A stretch of DNA of 64,000 nt from Prochilodus magdalenae (GCA_024036415.1 JAMWET010004985.1:254602-318601), one strand, 5' to 3'. Positions 1 to 12,721 are shown, counted from the first letter of the stretch. The notes: generated from the letters alone by a model not told the origin. Translations and numbers: made by a program.

Positions 1-1149
1 AAAAACTTCATTTCACTTCTCAAATATCACTGTGTTTGTCCCCTATATGATATATTTATCGCAATTTATTTATCCAAACAATCAATGCTTTATAAAGGTA
101 AATCAGGAAAATTAACAACGCTGCCCAAACTTTCGCACCCCACTGTATATATATGAGTGACAGACAGACAGACAGATTTGGTTTCTAGTAAATACATTAA
201 GGGGTTTAAACATTTTCAAAGTCCAGACATGTGAATGGCAGTGTATACAGAGGTGAACAGAGGCTGAAAGTGAAGCAGAAGTGAGCGAGCGTTTTTAGCT
301 CTTTCCGGCCTGCCATGGCTGAGGTGACTTTGCAGGCAGACAGAATTGGGCTGCAGACTGTCCATTAGGGAACGCGTTCGCTATTTTCGGTCTTCATAGG
401 CTGAGAGGGCTCTCTCCCAGACTAATGGTTTTTAGTGGGCCTCTGGAGAGCTACGCCACACGCCACTAAATGGACGCACTCTTATTAAATAACATATCAA
501 AAGTTCCGTCCTAGCTTACAGGGCCACTTGTGAATATGATTGCTGAATTAAGACACCACTGTGAGCGCCCTATCTGTCTTTCTGACAGTTTATCAATGTG
601 AGAAGAACACATCTCCGGTGATTAAAACTCCAGGCGGCTCCTCCACCCTGGGGACCCTATGTTTTTCCTATTCTAGCAGCCTTCCATCAGCTGAGTCAGG
701 CGTGTTAGCATAGGGAAAACACTAAATGGACTAAAGTATGCTGACTTTTCAACTATCAGAATAAAATAACCAAGTCTTAAAAACTCCAGAGATGGAAAGT
801 CTGGCTACTCACATTCATCCCTTTGACCTTATCTCATTGCTGAGCTATTTTCGTTACAAGCTGATACGATCTCTGGGTGCTGGGTCCGATAATGACTCCT
901 CCACAGTGTAGATAGATCTGTTGAGGGATTGAGAGAAGCTTAACAGTAATTAGTCTGATTGATTAATGTGCCAATTAGTGTCTCTAAGAGTGCAGCACAG
1001 TTTCCTGATTCACAGTGACCTGTGCATTCATAGCGTGACTTCATTGCTGTAACTGGAGAACTGTGGGGATGTGTGTTACTGTACGTCCCTCTAACCCTCT
1101 ATTTCCTCTATGCTAAAGGAGATCTAGTGCAGGTTGCATGTAGGTATAG
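1..1149. other. non-coding, no recognised feature
   Basis: Mostly unique-looking AT-rich sequence. I see no convincing open frame, RNA gene or repeat family, apart from a short run of gaca units near 160. It could hold regulatory sequence of the tunar locus downstream, but nothing in it proves that. Confidence 0.5.
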
Positions 1150-1345
1150 TTAAAGGTGCAATGTGTAAGATTTAGAAGGGCTCTATTAACAGGGATGGAA
1201 TATGGTAATCAAAATTGTGTTCTCATTAATGTATAATCACCTGTAACTGTGAACCATTGTGCTTTTGTTAACTTAAAATGAGCCCTTTACATCTACCTGG
1301 GAGCAGGTAATCCTCCAACAGAGGCTGCTAAAGCAGCAGCTTGTA
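1150..1345 (+). mobile_element. fragment of a teleost interspersed repeat
   Basis: The text from aaaggtgcaatgtgtaagat through gtataatcacctg to aatgagccctttacatctac matches, from memory, a very common fish interspersed DNA repeat. Only part is present and no target duplication is visible. The family name is not assigned. Confidence 0.5.
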
Positions 1346-1471
1346 TTTGCTAGGGCTGTCACACCAGCAGGATGACAGAGAAAGCAGAAGGAGGCTTTTC
1401 AAATTGTATGCATAGGTCTGTACATAACCCGTTAGGACATCCTGATGCCTTAATAAGTGGAACAGTTAGAT

Positions 1472-2660
1472 GTTGGCACTGTCATTCAACTCCTTATTTA
1501 TCAGCGTCTAGTTTGAATGTTCCCATTCCACCTTAAATATTCATTCTGGCTGTGACATTGAACCCTCATTAGCCAGCTTCTTGTTCAAAGTTTCCCATTC
1601 CATCTTAAATTTGCATGATGGCACTGAGATTTAACGCCTAATTCACCAGCTTCTTGTTCAAATGTTTCCGTTCCACCTTAAATTTACATTCCAGTACTGA
1701 CATTCAACTCATTATTCACCAGCTTCTTGTTCAAATGTTTCCGTTCCACCTTAAATTTACATTCCAGTACTGACATTCAACTCATTATTCACCAGCTTCT
1801 TGTTCAAATGTTTCCATGCCACCTTAAATTTGCATTCTGGCACTAAGATTTAACTCACTATTCACCAGCTTCTTGTTCAAATGTTTCCGTTCCACCTTAA
1901 ATTTACATTCCAGTACTGACATTCAACTCTTTATTCACCAGCTTCTTGTTCAAATGTTTCCGCTCCACCTTAAATTTACATTCCAGTACTGATATTTAAC
2001 TCTTTATTCACCAGCTTGTTCAAATGTTTCCGCTCCACCTTAAATTTACATTCCAGTACTGACATTCAACTCATTATTCACCAGCTTCTTGTTCAAATGT
2101 TTCCATTCCACCTTAAATTTGCATTCTGGCACTGACATTTAACTCATTATTCACCAGCTTCTTGTTCAAATGTTTCCATTCCACCTTAAATTTGCATTCT
2201 GGCACTGACATTCAACTCTTTATTCATCAGCTTCTTGTTCAAATGTTTCCATTCCACCTTAAATTTGCATTCTGGCACTGACATTCAACTCTTTATTCAC
2301 CAGCTTCTTGTTCAAATGTTTCCATTCCACCTTAAATTTGCATTCTGGCACTGACATTCAACTCTTTATTCACCAGCTTCTTGTTCAAATGTTTCCATTC
2401 CACCTTAAATTTACATTCCGGTACTAACATTCAACTACTTATTCACTAGTTTCTTGTTCAAATGTTTCCATGCCACCTTAAATATACATTCTGGCACTGA
2501 GATTTAATTCCTCATTATCCCAGCTTCTTGTTCAAATGTTTTGGTTCCACCTTAAATTTACATTCCAGTACTGACATTTAACTCTTTATTCACCAGCTTC
2601 TTGTTCAAATGTTTCCGTTCCACCTTAAATTTATATTTTGTAACTGATATTCAGTTTCTT
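1472..2660. repeat. 73-bp minisatellite, about 16 units
   Basis: Successive copies of agcttcttgttcaaatgttt recur every 73 bp (for example at 2158, 2231 and 2304). Each unit contains a ttccaccttaaatt core followed by gcattctggcactga. The first units are diverged and the units between 2100 and 2400 are nearly identical, as expected from recent local expansion. The core matches the palindromic element that ends the array and recurs at 57693. Confidence 0.93.
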
Positions 2661-2667
2661 GTTTAAA

Positions 2668-2753
2668 CTGTTCCACCTCAAATGGCACAGTGACTGTAAT
2701 CATAACATCTCAGGTGCCAGAATGTAGCTGCAGGACCTTTTAAGGTGGAACAG
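2668..2753. mobile_element. degenerate palindromic MITE at the end of the 73-bp array
   Basis: The left end tgttccacctcaaatggcac and right end ccttttaaggtggaaca form an imperfect inverted repeat around tgccagaatgtagctgcagg. The same palindrome, better preserved, lies at 57693-57755. It is the likely seed of the adjacent minisatellite. Confidence 0.65.
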
Positions 2754-2966
2754 GAAAATGTAAAACAAATATTTTACAGGCACTACAGAGCAGATATATG
2801 AAAACAAGCAACAACCATGACAGTGAGCTTAACCAAAGACGTTGTTCTAATTTCTAAGCTCGTTTGAGGGGAACTTAATACCTTCATTCTTCATATTTAA
2901 TCAAAAATTAATATCATAATTCCCAACAAACCTTTTAAAGTAACACCATTAAGTTGCTGTGTAAAT

Positions 2967-2985
2967 CTCTCTCTCTCTCTCTTTA

Positions 2986-3046
<61 letters not shown>
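2967..3046. repeat. (CT)n then (CA)n microsatellite
   Basis: About 8 CT units (2967-2982) are followed, after taattca, by about 28 CA units to 3046. Confidence 0.97.
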
Positions 3047-3048
<2 letters not shown>

Positions 3049-3284
3049 CTACACTCCAGGCTGATAAACGCCGCTCTGACTGGGAGCTCATTAACACAGG
3101 GCAAGGTGAGTGGTGTAATGGGCAGACTCTTTATCAGCACTCTGAGGACTCAGCGAAACCCTCAGCTGAAACCCAGTCACGACCTCGAAAGTTAGTGCTT
3201 CTATTCTGGCAACTTAAATCCTCTTATACAGAAGGAAGGGCACAGTTCTGCCGACCCTGTGATGCCCGGGAGCATTATGAATGG

Positions 3285-3405
3285 GAAATGATTAGGAAAT
3301 ATATATTAGAGTATACTGGGGAATGGATGTAGCACACCATTGGAATGGTTGTTATGTAAATAAGGAATAAGTGGAGCATAACCCTGGATATGGTCATACA
3401 GTATA
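3285..3405. repeat. diverged 5' remnant of the 23-bp minisatellite
   Basis: Degenerate units such as ggaatggatgtagcacacca and gtggagcataaccctgga resemble the array that resumes at 4554. The hAT-like element at 3406-4553 therefore appears to have split one array. Confidence 0.6.
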
Positions 3406-4553
3406 CAGTGGTGGGCAGTAACAAAGTAAATGTAATTAGTTACTGTACTCAAGTAGTTTTTCTGTGTGGCTGTACTTTACTGACTGTCTACTTCACCACA
3501 GTATGTGAAATTAGTTGGTACCTTTCGTAGCATGTAAAAATGAAACAAGCTTATTCATGGATTCCCAGCATCCATGGAAATGTCCATTTCAGGCCTGGAC
3601 TACATCAAGGACCACCTGGAGGAGGGCAGGTAAAGCAGGATGGAGTTAGTAAACAGATCAAACACATTGATATAGATCCCTTGTTGATCCCACAGTGGGG
3701 AAATTTAGTCTCCGCATTTAACCCATCCGTGAAGGGAAACACCCACATACACACTCACTAGTGAACACACACACTAGGGGGCAGTGAGCACACTTACCCA
3801 GAGCGCAGCCCTATCCACGGCACCCAGGGAGCAGTTGGGGGTTAGGTGCCTTGCTCAAGGGCACCTCAGTCGTTACTTTTAGTTCAGGGAATCGAACCGG
3901 CAACCCACAAGGCTGGTTCCCTAACCTCCAGCCCACGACTGCCCAATGTTCCTGACTTTGTGTGTAAATAGACACAATATAGAAATATGTACACATGACC
4001 TCGTGACTGGTGAGCATCTTTTTCTGCATGTATACAAACATGATTTCTGATTATATTAAATTTGGTTTGGCTAGTTCATATTTATTAACAGAGCCCTACA
4101 GATACAGTACAGTAAAGGAAACTCATTTGTGAACCTGTTTAAACTTTTCAAATTAATATCTATTACACTTTAACCTGTAACTAAGTTGCAAATAAATCTT
4201 GAACTGAAACTTTACTTGTTAGCAAATAGTTATTTGTAGTTCTAGCTAATGGAACCTGTTCTCCTTCAGTGTTCTGTGCTTATGATGATTTGAATAGACA
4301 TCAGTGTCAAACTAACGAATTACCTTTTATTAAAAGAGTCCTGTTCCAGAAATGATAATAGGACATTAGAGCCATAATAAATCATGCTCCGGTTACTCTC
4401 CATACTTAAATACACTGGAAAGTAAACACTTGGGTACTGTTACTCCCCATACTTAAGTACATTGGAAGGTAAATACTTTGGTACTGTTAGCTTCTACTTT
4501 TACTGGAGTAACTTTAACTCAAGTACATGGTTTGTGTACTTCGTCCACCACTG
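3406..4553 (+). mobile_element. hAT-like non-autonomous element (copy 1)
   Basis: It starts cagtggtgggcagtaacaaa and ends acttcgtccaccactg, so both termini read CAGTGGTGG-type on their own strand, as in hAT elements. A second copy at 46969-47727 shares the termini and the internal block with acaagcttattcatggattc. No long transposase frame is present. The 8-bp flanks are not identical, so the target duplication has decayed. A SINE is inserted inside. Confidence 0.8.
3670..3945 (-). mobile_element. tRNA-derived SINE, family A
   Basis: On the minus strand it begins with a tRNA-like head (ggcagtcgtgggctggaggt), continues to a B-box-like ggttcgattccc and ends near gggatcaacaaggg. The other hAT copy is uninterrupted at this point (acatattgttcctgac around 47262), so it serves as the empty site and defines the insertion closely. 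Related copies are at 34680-34952 and, partly, 46186-46250. Confidence 0.85.
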
Positions 4554-6655
4554 AGTGTAATCATGGCAATGAGTGTAGAGTAACCCTGGGAATGGATAGA
4601 GCAGAACTATGGAAATGAAGATACCAGAACCCCTTGAACTGGTGTAGAATGACCATGGAAATGTGTATAATGTAACTCTGGGGTGTAAAAAAATGGGTGT
4701 AACTATGAGAATGAGTCTAGAGTAACTTTGGAAAGTGTGTAGCATAACTGTGGAAATGGGTGTAGTGTAACCCTGGGAATAGGTGTAACAGTACCAGAGA
4801 AAGGGATGTGTTATACCATTGAAATAGTTGTGGTGCTACATTAAAAAGGAGGGTACCTCTTACCTCAAAATGAGTCAGAAAGGGGCCAGTTTCAAGTTGA
4901 TATGTCAATGTAGTGTTGCTACGTTGTGCATAGTTTAACCCTGAAAATGACTGTAGCATTACCCTGGAAATTGGTGTAATGCAACATTGGAAATAGGTGT
5001 AATATTATCCTGGAAATGGGTGTAGTGTTACCCTAAAAACTGGTGTAGTGTTACCCTGGAAATGGGTGTAGTGTTACTCTGGAAATAGGTGTAATATTAT
5101 CCTGGAAATGGGTGTAGTGTTACCCTAAAAACTGGTGTAGTGTTACCCTGGAAATGGGTGTAGTGTTACCCTAAAAACTGGTGTAGTGTTACCCTGGAAA
5201 TGGGTGTAGTGTTACCCTAAAAACTGGTGTAGTGTTACCCTGGAAATGGGTGTAGTGTTACTCTGGAAATGGGTGTAGTGTTACCCTGGAAATGGGTGTA
5301 GTGTTACTCTGGAAATGGGTGTAGTGTTACCCTGGAAATGGGTGTAGTGTTACCCTGGAAATGGGTGTAGTGTTACCCTGGAAATAGGTGTAGTGTTAGC
5401 CTAAAAACTGGTGTAGTCTTACCCTGGAAATGGGTGTAGTGTTACTCTGGAAATGGGTGTAGTGTTACCCTAAAAACTGGTGTAGTGTTACCCTGGAAAT
5501 GGGTGTAGTGTTACTGTGGAAATAGGTGTAATATTATCCTGGAAATGGGTGTAGTGTTACCCTAAAAACTGGTGTAGTGTTACCCTGGAAATGGGTGTAG
5601 TGTTACCCTAAAAACTGGTGTAGTGTTACCCTGGAAATGGGTGTAGTGTTACCCTGGAAATGGGTGTAGTGTTACTCTGGAAATGGGTGTAGTGTTACCC
5701 TGGAAATGGGTGTAGTGTTACCCTGGAAATGGGTGTAGTGTTACCCTGGAAATGGGTGTAGTGTTAGCCTAAAAACTGGTGTAGTCTTACCCTGGAAATG
5801 GGTGTAGTGTTACTCTGGAAATGGGTGTAGTGTTACCCTAAAAACTGGTGTAGTGTTACCCTGGAAATGGGTGTAGTGTTACTCTGGAAATGGGTGTAAT
5901 GTTATCCTGGAAATGGGTGTAGTGTTACCCTGGAAATAGGCGTAGTGTTACCCTGGGTGTAGTGTTACCCTAAAAACTGGTGTAGTGTTACCCTGGAAAT
6001 GGGTGTAGTGTTACCCTAAAAACTGGTGTAGTGTTACCCTGGAAATGGGTGTAGTGTTACCCTAAAAACTGGTGTAGTGTTACCCTGGAAATGGGTGTAG
6101 TGTTACCCTAAAAACTGGTGTAGTGTTACCCTGGAAATGGGTGTAGTGTTACTCTGGAAATGGGTGTACTGTTACCCTGGAAATGGGTGTAGTGTTACCC
6201 TAAAAACTGGTGTAGTGTTACCCTGAAAATGGGTGTAGTGTTACTCTGGAAATCGCAGTAGTGGCACCTTGGAAATTGATTAATCATCCTGCTGGAAATC
6301 GGTGTAGCATTACCCTGGAAATGGGTATAGTGTTACACTAGACATGGGTGTAGTGTTTCCCTAGACGTAGGTTTAGTGTAACACTGGAAATGAGTGTTAC
6401 ATTACCAAAGAAAAGGATGTTCTATGACCATGGGTGTAGTGTTACCCTGGAAATGGCTGTTGTGTATAGGATAACTGAGGAAATGGGTGTAAAGTAACTC
6501 TGGTAATGAGTGTGATGTTACCAGAGAAATGGACATGGTAAAACCATGGAAACAGGTGTAGTGCTTATCTAATTAACAGGTGTTGTGTTACCCTGGAAAT
6601 GTGTGTAATGCTGCACTAGAAACGGGTGCAGCGTAACCCTGGAAATGGGTTTGGT
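4554..6655. repeat. 23-bp minisatellite, core about 56 units
   Basis: The unit ggaaatgggtgtagtgttac plus three bases alternates with the variant taaaaactggtgtagtgtta plus three. The core 4960-6250 is very regular, with diverged units on both sides. Pairs and longer blocks of the two variants are repeated, indicating expansion by multi-unit blocks. Confidence 0.95.
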
Positions 6656-7288
6656 GAGGGTAGCCCACTGATTTATTTATTTGCTGGTCTAGTCTATGTC
6701 TGATAGATTTGATCAGTCAACCTATAGACAAAAATATTCTCATAATCCAGATTAAACCAACAAGGCAACAAGGCAGCTGTACTAGCAATATCTTCCCCCC
6801 AACCTCTAGAAGGGTACACTGATACCCTGGAGAACTGCATCCATATTGGATAGTCCACAGAAAACGGGATGGGCATGAGAAACCGGTGCAGCTTCAGGGA
6901 GAAGAGCCCAACACATCAAATCCCTGGTCTCCTCTGTCATCCCAAACTAAGATTTGAGTGAATTCCGATCCTTTTAAAACGCTCAGCTGTCATTTCGATT
7001 AGAACATCTTGTAAATGGTGCTAGACTTATGAAGGGAGTGCGCTTAAGCATGCATTTGTGTCATATCTCTGGTAAGAGCCAAATTTAGCTCCAGTGAACA
7101 TACACTCTGCTTCCTGGAGCTCCCTTACCATATTAATGTTGCAGTGTGGGCTCGTGTAATGTTGGTTAAGCTGGTAGGGCATCTCTAATGCATGCTTTGT
7201 GGACAGAAGGAATTGTGTGGCTTCAGCATTTCATTCAATATTAACTCATCTATTCACTCTGACCTCGCCCTCCGCCTGGACCGGTAGG
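6656..7288. other. non-coding, nothing recognised
   Basis: Unique-looking sequence without a supported gene or repeat. Confidence 0.5.
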
Positions 7289-7712
7289 GTAGGGTTTCCA
7301 CCTTTCAGAAATTAAAATAAAGGACGGGGGGGGCTTGGGGGTGTTCATGTGTGTGTGACAGGCATGTGTATTGGACATTTATCGAAATACGGAACAAATT
7401 GCGTCCCATATTTGAGCTGATTCCAGGGGGCGGGAGATTGGGACCATTCATGTATGTGTGGCATACGTATGTATATCGGACATTTACGGAAATTCGGAAA
7501 GTTGCGCCCCTGATTTGAGCTGGGAGTTGGGGGGTGGTGGGATTGTGGATAGAGAGATTGTGATCATTCATGTGTGTGTGTGACAGACGTGTGTGTCGTA
7601 CATTTACGGAAATACGGAAAAATTTGTTCCATAGTGGTTTAATACGGGACGCAACATTTAATTGCCAAATAAAGGACGATTCCTTATTTTATGGGACGGG
7701 TGGCAACCCTAC
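7289..7712. mobile_element. TIR DNA element of about 424 bp
   Basis: The ends gtagggtttccacc and ggtggcaaccctac are inverted repeats of each other. Inside, a block of about 100 bp (cattcatgtgtgtgtg, then ggacatttacggaaattcgg) occurs three times. This resembles a common fish non-autonomous DNA transposon. The superfamily is not assigned. Confidence 0.75.
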
Positions 7713-9330
7713 AGTAGGGGCACATATTTCTGAGACTGAAATCTTCCTCGGATCACTAACCGATCAGTCACGGCCTGCGGTGTGCTCCTCAGCGAGCCTG
7801 AACGCTGGTTATCAATATCGCATGAGCGGCGTGCAGTTTCATCCCATAAAGTGCAGTTCTGAAATATTCCAATCCAGGAACAAGACTGCCTATCTCATAT
7901 GCCATGTCTGAGCATATCCGTATGAGATACAACCTCATCTGAAATGGCTCTCCGATGTCAGCGCAGGCAGCGGCGCAGAGCAGATATAAGATAAACCCGC
8001 TAAAAAGGATATGTCACCCGCGGCTAGCATGGCAGCGCCTTCTCGCAATTAGATTTTGGATTCAGTATTTATGAGATTCCCCATGGCGGGGGACAGCACA
8101 CTCGTGTGGGTGGAATTCCTCTAACTCACTGAGCCAATTCCATATTTCATGAACGTTTGAATGGATATCCAGGATTGGAATGATTTCATGCATTGTGGAC
8201 GGATTAGCGTAGCATCCGCTAAAGTATGGCCAGCGGAGGCGTATGCTGGAGATCATGGCTGGAGGATTATGCCGTTCTTTCCTGTTCTATAATTTATTCT
8301 ATTCTAATCTGACTCTGTATAGTTCCTGGTCCGCAGAGACTTGCTGGCTAGATGTTGTGAAGATGGTGGAGTCGTCTTTCCTTGTATGATGGTTATCTCT
8401 CTGACATTGGTTTTAGGCCATTGGGCTTACACACTGTGAGTCAGAGGCCCATGTCCCTCATCTCCTCTCCCCCTCTCTTTCTCTCTCTCTCCTGACTCAC
8501 AGCACGCATCGTACCCTTGCCCGCTCTTCCTCCATCCACATGTGTTCACACATCAGAAAATGCTCATTTTCTGAGGCTGTTCGAGACCTGTTGTCTCCCC
8601 CCCTTCCCCTCCCCCTTTCTTTTCATCATCTCAACGGCTCTATCGCTATTCACTGCACCATTCTGACTCCCTCTGAGACACGCGAGGCCCATGGCCCATG
8701 TGCAAGCATCTTTCTGACTGGGCCTAGAGCAAGGAGGTGCCGCATGTATTTCTCCCTAATTGGGTCGGAACTAATCATGTTTCACCGCTGAATGGCTAAG
8801 GCACAGCAGAGCGGAGGCAGGGTGACAGGCGCGTCTCCCTGGGTCTCCTGGGTCCTTATGCTGCAACAACAGCTGCTTACTTCCACTATGTTTACCTTCC
8901 CCGCTCTTTACCGTCTCCCACGTCCAGCGAAAGGCCGTGGTTCCGCGCCCATGGGCCGAAAGCCAGCCGTGAAAACCTTCCGACATCCAGCCACCGTCCT
9001 GTACACTTGTACATTCCCATAATGAAGAGGGAGCTCCAGAGTGCACAATGTTAAACATTCGCTCTGACATGTATATCATGTCACATTAAGTATGAGAGCC
9101 CCGTGGAATGGGACGGAAGCAACAGTCGTTAGAGCTTCATTTTTCTAAGCACGTTTCAGTAGAAGCACTTACGCCGTACTGTCAGGTGCCTAGCATGATT
9201 TACTCAAATGGCTTTTTTCGTTTGACCAAACCAAACAGGACGGCTCACTCATGCGAAGCATTTTACGATGCTAAGTGTATATTTATTAGAAGTACTCGTA
9301 TAATATGCTCTGTAAAAAACTGAAAAATTA
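7713..9330. other. repeat-poor unique segment upstream of tunar
   Basis: The longest stretch in the first 12 kb without recognisable mobile DNA. Its short open frames overlap on both strands and show no family resemblance. Homeobox-like motifs (ccctaattggg, ggaactaatcatg) occur near 8755-8780. A conserved regulatory element is possible, but that needs a cross-species alignment. Confidence 0.35.
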
Positions 9331-9469
9331 TTTATTGTTAGAATGAGATTTGTTGCACCCAACAAAGTGTTGGTATTGGTAGGCACTGAGAAGCTACTGG
9401 GATGGGGATGCAAACTTGTGGTTGAGGTGTTGTGCACTCGATGTACACTCTTCATTGCGATTGCAGTTC

Positions 9470-9870
9470 ATTTTGGTGCTGACCATGATGCCTCCACACA
9501 TGGATTCGTTTGTCATCACCGCCAAGACAAAAGACTTGTGACTGAAGATGACCCACTGCCATTCTGAGTCACTCCATGATTCACTTCCTGACACCATTGC
9601 AGCCATTGGTGACGTTGATGTGTTGTTATGGACAGTCGTCATAACGGTCTGTGTGCATGTAGTCCTGCGTCAAGCAGCCGTCTGCCAATGATGCTGGCAC
9701 CACCAGGACTCAGGACTCATGGAGGGCATCACTGCTTGCTGAATGTCTGCAAATTGTGGCAGTTGGGTCAGTAAGGTACAGCGATAAGACCCGTCCAAGT
9801 AGAGGACTTACGTTATGTGCATGACTCACAATATCAGGCCTATCCATCCAAGTTTTAATGACACTTTTTA
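9470..9870 (-). mobile_element. Tc1/mariner relic, deletion-derivative family (copy 1)
   Basis: Read on the minus strand it carries gcagacggctgc, actacatgcacac, then a decayed transposase segment reading like SEWQWVIFSHKS, equivalent to the FSDES motif with the second catalytic Asp lost here. Seven further relics of this family lie at 18105, 20860, 28140, 32440, 34080, 45235 and 51280. Not coding. Confidence 0.8.
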
Positions 9871-10009
9871 CTTTTTACACTATTAACTATTAATATAATG
9901 ATTAATTATTGTGTGATTAATAACTGTTTCCTCGGTTCATGATGTGATTAAGAAATGGCAGTTAACAGGAACCCGGAAAACTTTCAAAACTAACTGCTTA
10001 TAGGATGCT

Positions 10010-10800
10010 AGAAAGGAAAACCCAACACCCTATTGGACTGCAAAAGACCCTCAGGGATTGTTTAGCAGACTCCGGTGTTGTGATTCCCTGATCTACTGCA
10101 GAGTGACACCTGCACAAGTATGGCCTTCATAGAAGGGTCATCAGGAAAAAACCTTTTATGCATCCATGAAATTCAGTTTCAGATGTTAAGATAGTCTCCC
10201 AGTGAGCAGAGATATGCTCATAGGAAAATAGGGTGCTCGGTGTCATAAAACACATCACCAACTGTTGAGCTCCTGGGTAGATCAGCCATGCTTTGGGATT
10301 GTGTTGCAGCCAGTGATGCAGAGAACATTTCACTGGTAGAAGGTGGATTCAATTATACACCAGCAAATTCAGGAAGCAAATGTTACACCAGCTGTAAACA
10401 CGCTGGATGGCTCCTACAACAGGATAATGATCCTAAACATACCTTAAAATCAGCAATAGTTCACCCCAAGAGAAGGTTCTGCCACGGACCTCACAGTCTA
10501 CCGGCCTAAGCACCATCAGAAATGGTGGATAGGCATTAACAGAGCACTGGGTGTGGCACCAAGAATCTTACAGGACCAGAACAACATACACAACCCCACT
10601 GAATCAAGAACTGAATGACTCTTAGCTGCTACGATCAGCATTTAAAAGCTTTGATACTCACCTAAGGTGGTGTTACTACATACTGGCCACAGTGGCTTCC
10701 CAAACTTTTGCTTCCAACTATTTTTTGTGATATTTAAGCTGAAAATAAAAAAAGTCAACTTGCTTAAAATATTGGAGAAGTGTATTAAACATATACCTTT
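10010..10800 (+). mobile_element. Tc1-like transposase fossil, second subfamily
   Basis: Broken frames read like Tc1 transposase in the expected order: a RRVIRKKPFMHP-like stretch near 10130, a LWDCVAASDAENISLVEGG-like stretch near 10290, and LLQQDNDPKHTLKSA near 10420. The last contains the conserved QQDNDPKHT box around the third catalytic position. Stops and frameshifts make it non-functional. Confidence 0.88.
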
Positions 10801-12060
10801 TAGGTCACCTCATATTTACTACTGACGATAACTATATTTATCCAAAAATGTTATCATAACTTTTGCAGGTCATTTTAATTTTGGGACACATTTATTTTAT
10901 ATCAAAAAGCCTTTACTGTACAGACTGAGGCTCTTGTTACTAAGAGCTCTAATGTTAGCTAGCTAGCTAACCTAGCTAAGGCTAGCACCTGCTGGCAAAG
11001 CCAAACTGACCCTTTGCAGATACTCAAAACAGTCTGTGTTTTTTTTAGGATGTTTCTTGATATGAAGCCACGTCTGCATGTTCCAGTTGTCAAGCTTGTA
11101 AGTCAGAAATGGCCGGTTGAAGACAGCCAGCTATCTGCAGCTAAGGCAGATCTAAGGCTAGCTGTTCTCAGCACAATTCGACTGTACAGCACATAAAACA
11201 TGCTGGAACATGAAGATGTGGGTTTATAGCAAGAAACAGCCTATAAAACACACAGTGTAGTCAGGGTACCCATCTGTCAGTAGGAGCTAATGCTAGCTAG
11301 GTTCGCTAGCTGTAGCTAACTAATGTAAAATCAGTAATTAATGATGTTAATATGAAAACTACATCCTGTAAATGGTTGTTTAACATCTGTTGTGTTTGTT
11401 GATGATGTAGAACGGTAGGCGGAGTGAGTGAGTGAGTAAGCGAGCGAGTAAAAAAGCTTGTGAGAGGAAGAGCGGAAGAGAGAGAAATATGGCGGAGCAT
11501 GTCTAGAAGCAGCTGTTGGAGTAGCTTGAGAACAGCGTTAGCATTAAAGAGTGAAGTCCATGATCGAGTCTCTTTCACTTCATTCCTCGTTTTAACCACA
11601 CTACCCATCGCCAACTCAACCAACCCACAGCCAGTGTCTGAGTCGGACCAACGACTTCTTATCCACTTTTACACTAACATTAGAGCCCGCTGCCCACAAA
11701 CTTAGTTTTTCTTCATTGGCTAAGGATCTGTAACTCAGCTTATTGACTGTAGCTGTTTCTTCTAGAATGAAAACTGGGTAGTTTATTGGATTCGGTTTAA
11801 ACAACTATCAACACAGAACTGCAGCATGCTAAACAGAGGAAGAGGTTTGAAGCTGGATGTGTTAACCAGCCAATTGGAGTGGAAAAAACTGAACTCTTAA
11901 CACACGGTGGTGCTGAATAAACAAGGATTTACAGGGTTTACAGATTCTGTGATGGTCATTTCGTCTTTCTCGTTTGGCTGCCAACCTGAAGCATGACGTT
12001 GTAAAACAGATACCCACCCAATGAGCAATTATTCAAATACCCATGTACAGCCCTAGAACG
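10801..12060. other. non-coding, rich in gctagc/ttagct words
   Basis: AT-rich text with many short palindromes built from gctagc and agctaact (10950-11330) and a GA-rich patch at 11425-11480. It is probably decayed transposon sequence. No gene is supported. Confidence 0.4.
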
Positions 12061-12262
12061 TACATTTACGGAATTTAGCTGACGCTCTTATCCGGATCGA
12101 CATACAAGGTTAATCATTTTACAAGTAGGCCAACGTGGTGTTAGGAGTCTTGCCCACAGACTCTTATTGGTGTAGCACAGCATAGTCACTGAGCCCGGGA
12201 TTCGAACCCCAGTCTCCCACGTGTGGTGTACTTGGCGTTATCCAATGAGCTACACCAACCAC
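12061..12262 (-). mobile_element. tRNA-derived SINE, family B
   Basis: The minus strand opens ggttggtgtagctcattgg (A-box-like), has a perfect B box ggttcgaatcc, and ends with a tail like ggataagagcgtcagctaaa. That tail is the segment I recall as conserved in V-SINE/HE1-type vertebrate SINEs. Related copies are at 16100-16235 and 44926-45122. Confidence 0.88.
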
Positions 12263-12718
12263 ATATCCTATAAATGCTGATGGATATAATTGGCTTATTA
12301 CTATCTCAATTACTGCATTTCAGTTTTACATAGATCACGATACAATTCTTGCAAATAACTAAGATCTAAAGGTCTAAAGGTTTTATTAATAAGTATTTTA
12401 TTTGTGATTACAGTCTGAAATAATTAGGCAGAATGACGCTACAGTAGATGGGGTACTTTGCTACATGAAGCACTAGGCTAAATTAAATAATTTCGAAACA
12501 ATTTGAAAAATTAAGTATTTTAAAGGATTTTAGTACTCTGTGCTATATAGACAGCAATGTCCGATTTCCTATTGGTTTTCAGTGCAGTGGCCCCCAAGAT
12601 GGCCCTCAACATGATGCCCTAAGAGGCCAGTCCTGAGGCTGCTTGTTAAGAGCACTATTGAAAAGTGAAAGGGCCTGTCCCAAACACTCACATCTATTTT
12701 CCTCCTTTCTTTCTGCAG
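12263..12718. other. putative intron upstream of the tunar exon
   Basis: AT-rich, with no repeat recognised. It ends in a polypyrimidine tract (cctcctttctttctgcag) that forms a strong 3' splice site. Confidence 0.5.
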
Positions 12719-12721
12719 CAG
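12702..12721 (+). promoter_or_regulatory. 3' splice site with tandem NAGNAG acceptor
   Basis: A pyrimidine-rich run is followed by tgcagcagg, giving two acceptor AGs three bases apart (12718 and 12721). Use of one or the other changes the leader by 3 nt without touching the microprotein frame. Confidence 0.65.

Noticed and set aside
1472..2660. CRISPR-like array of regularly spaced repeats
   Set aside because: The repeats are contiguous 73-bp minisatellite units with no unique spacers, in vertebrate DNA.
8540..9079. Overlapping frames of 76-102 codons on both strands
   Set aside because: No family resemblance, mutually antisense and unsupported by splice or start signals; kept only as possible non-coding conserved sequence.
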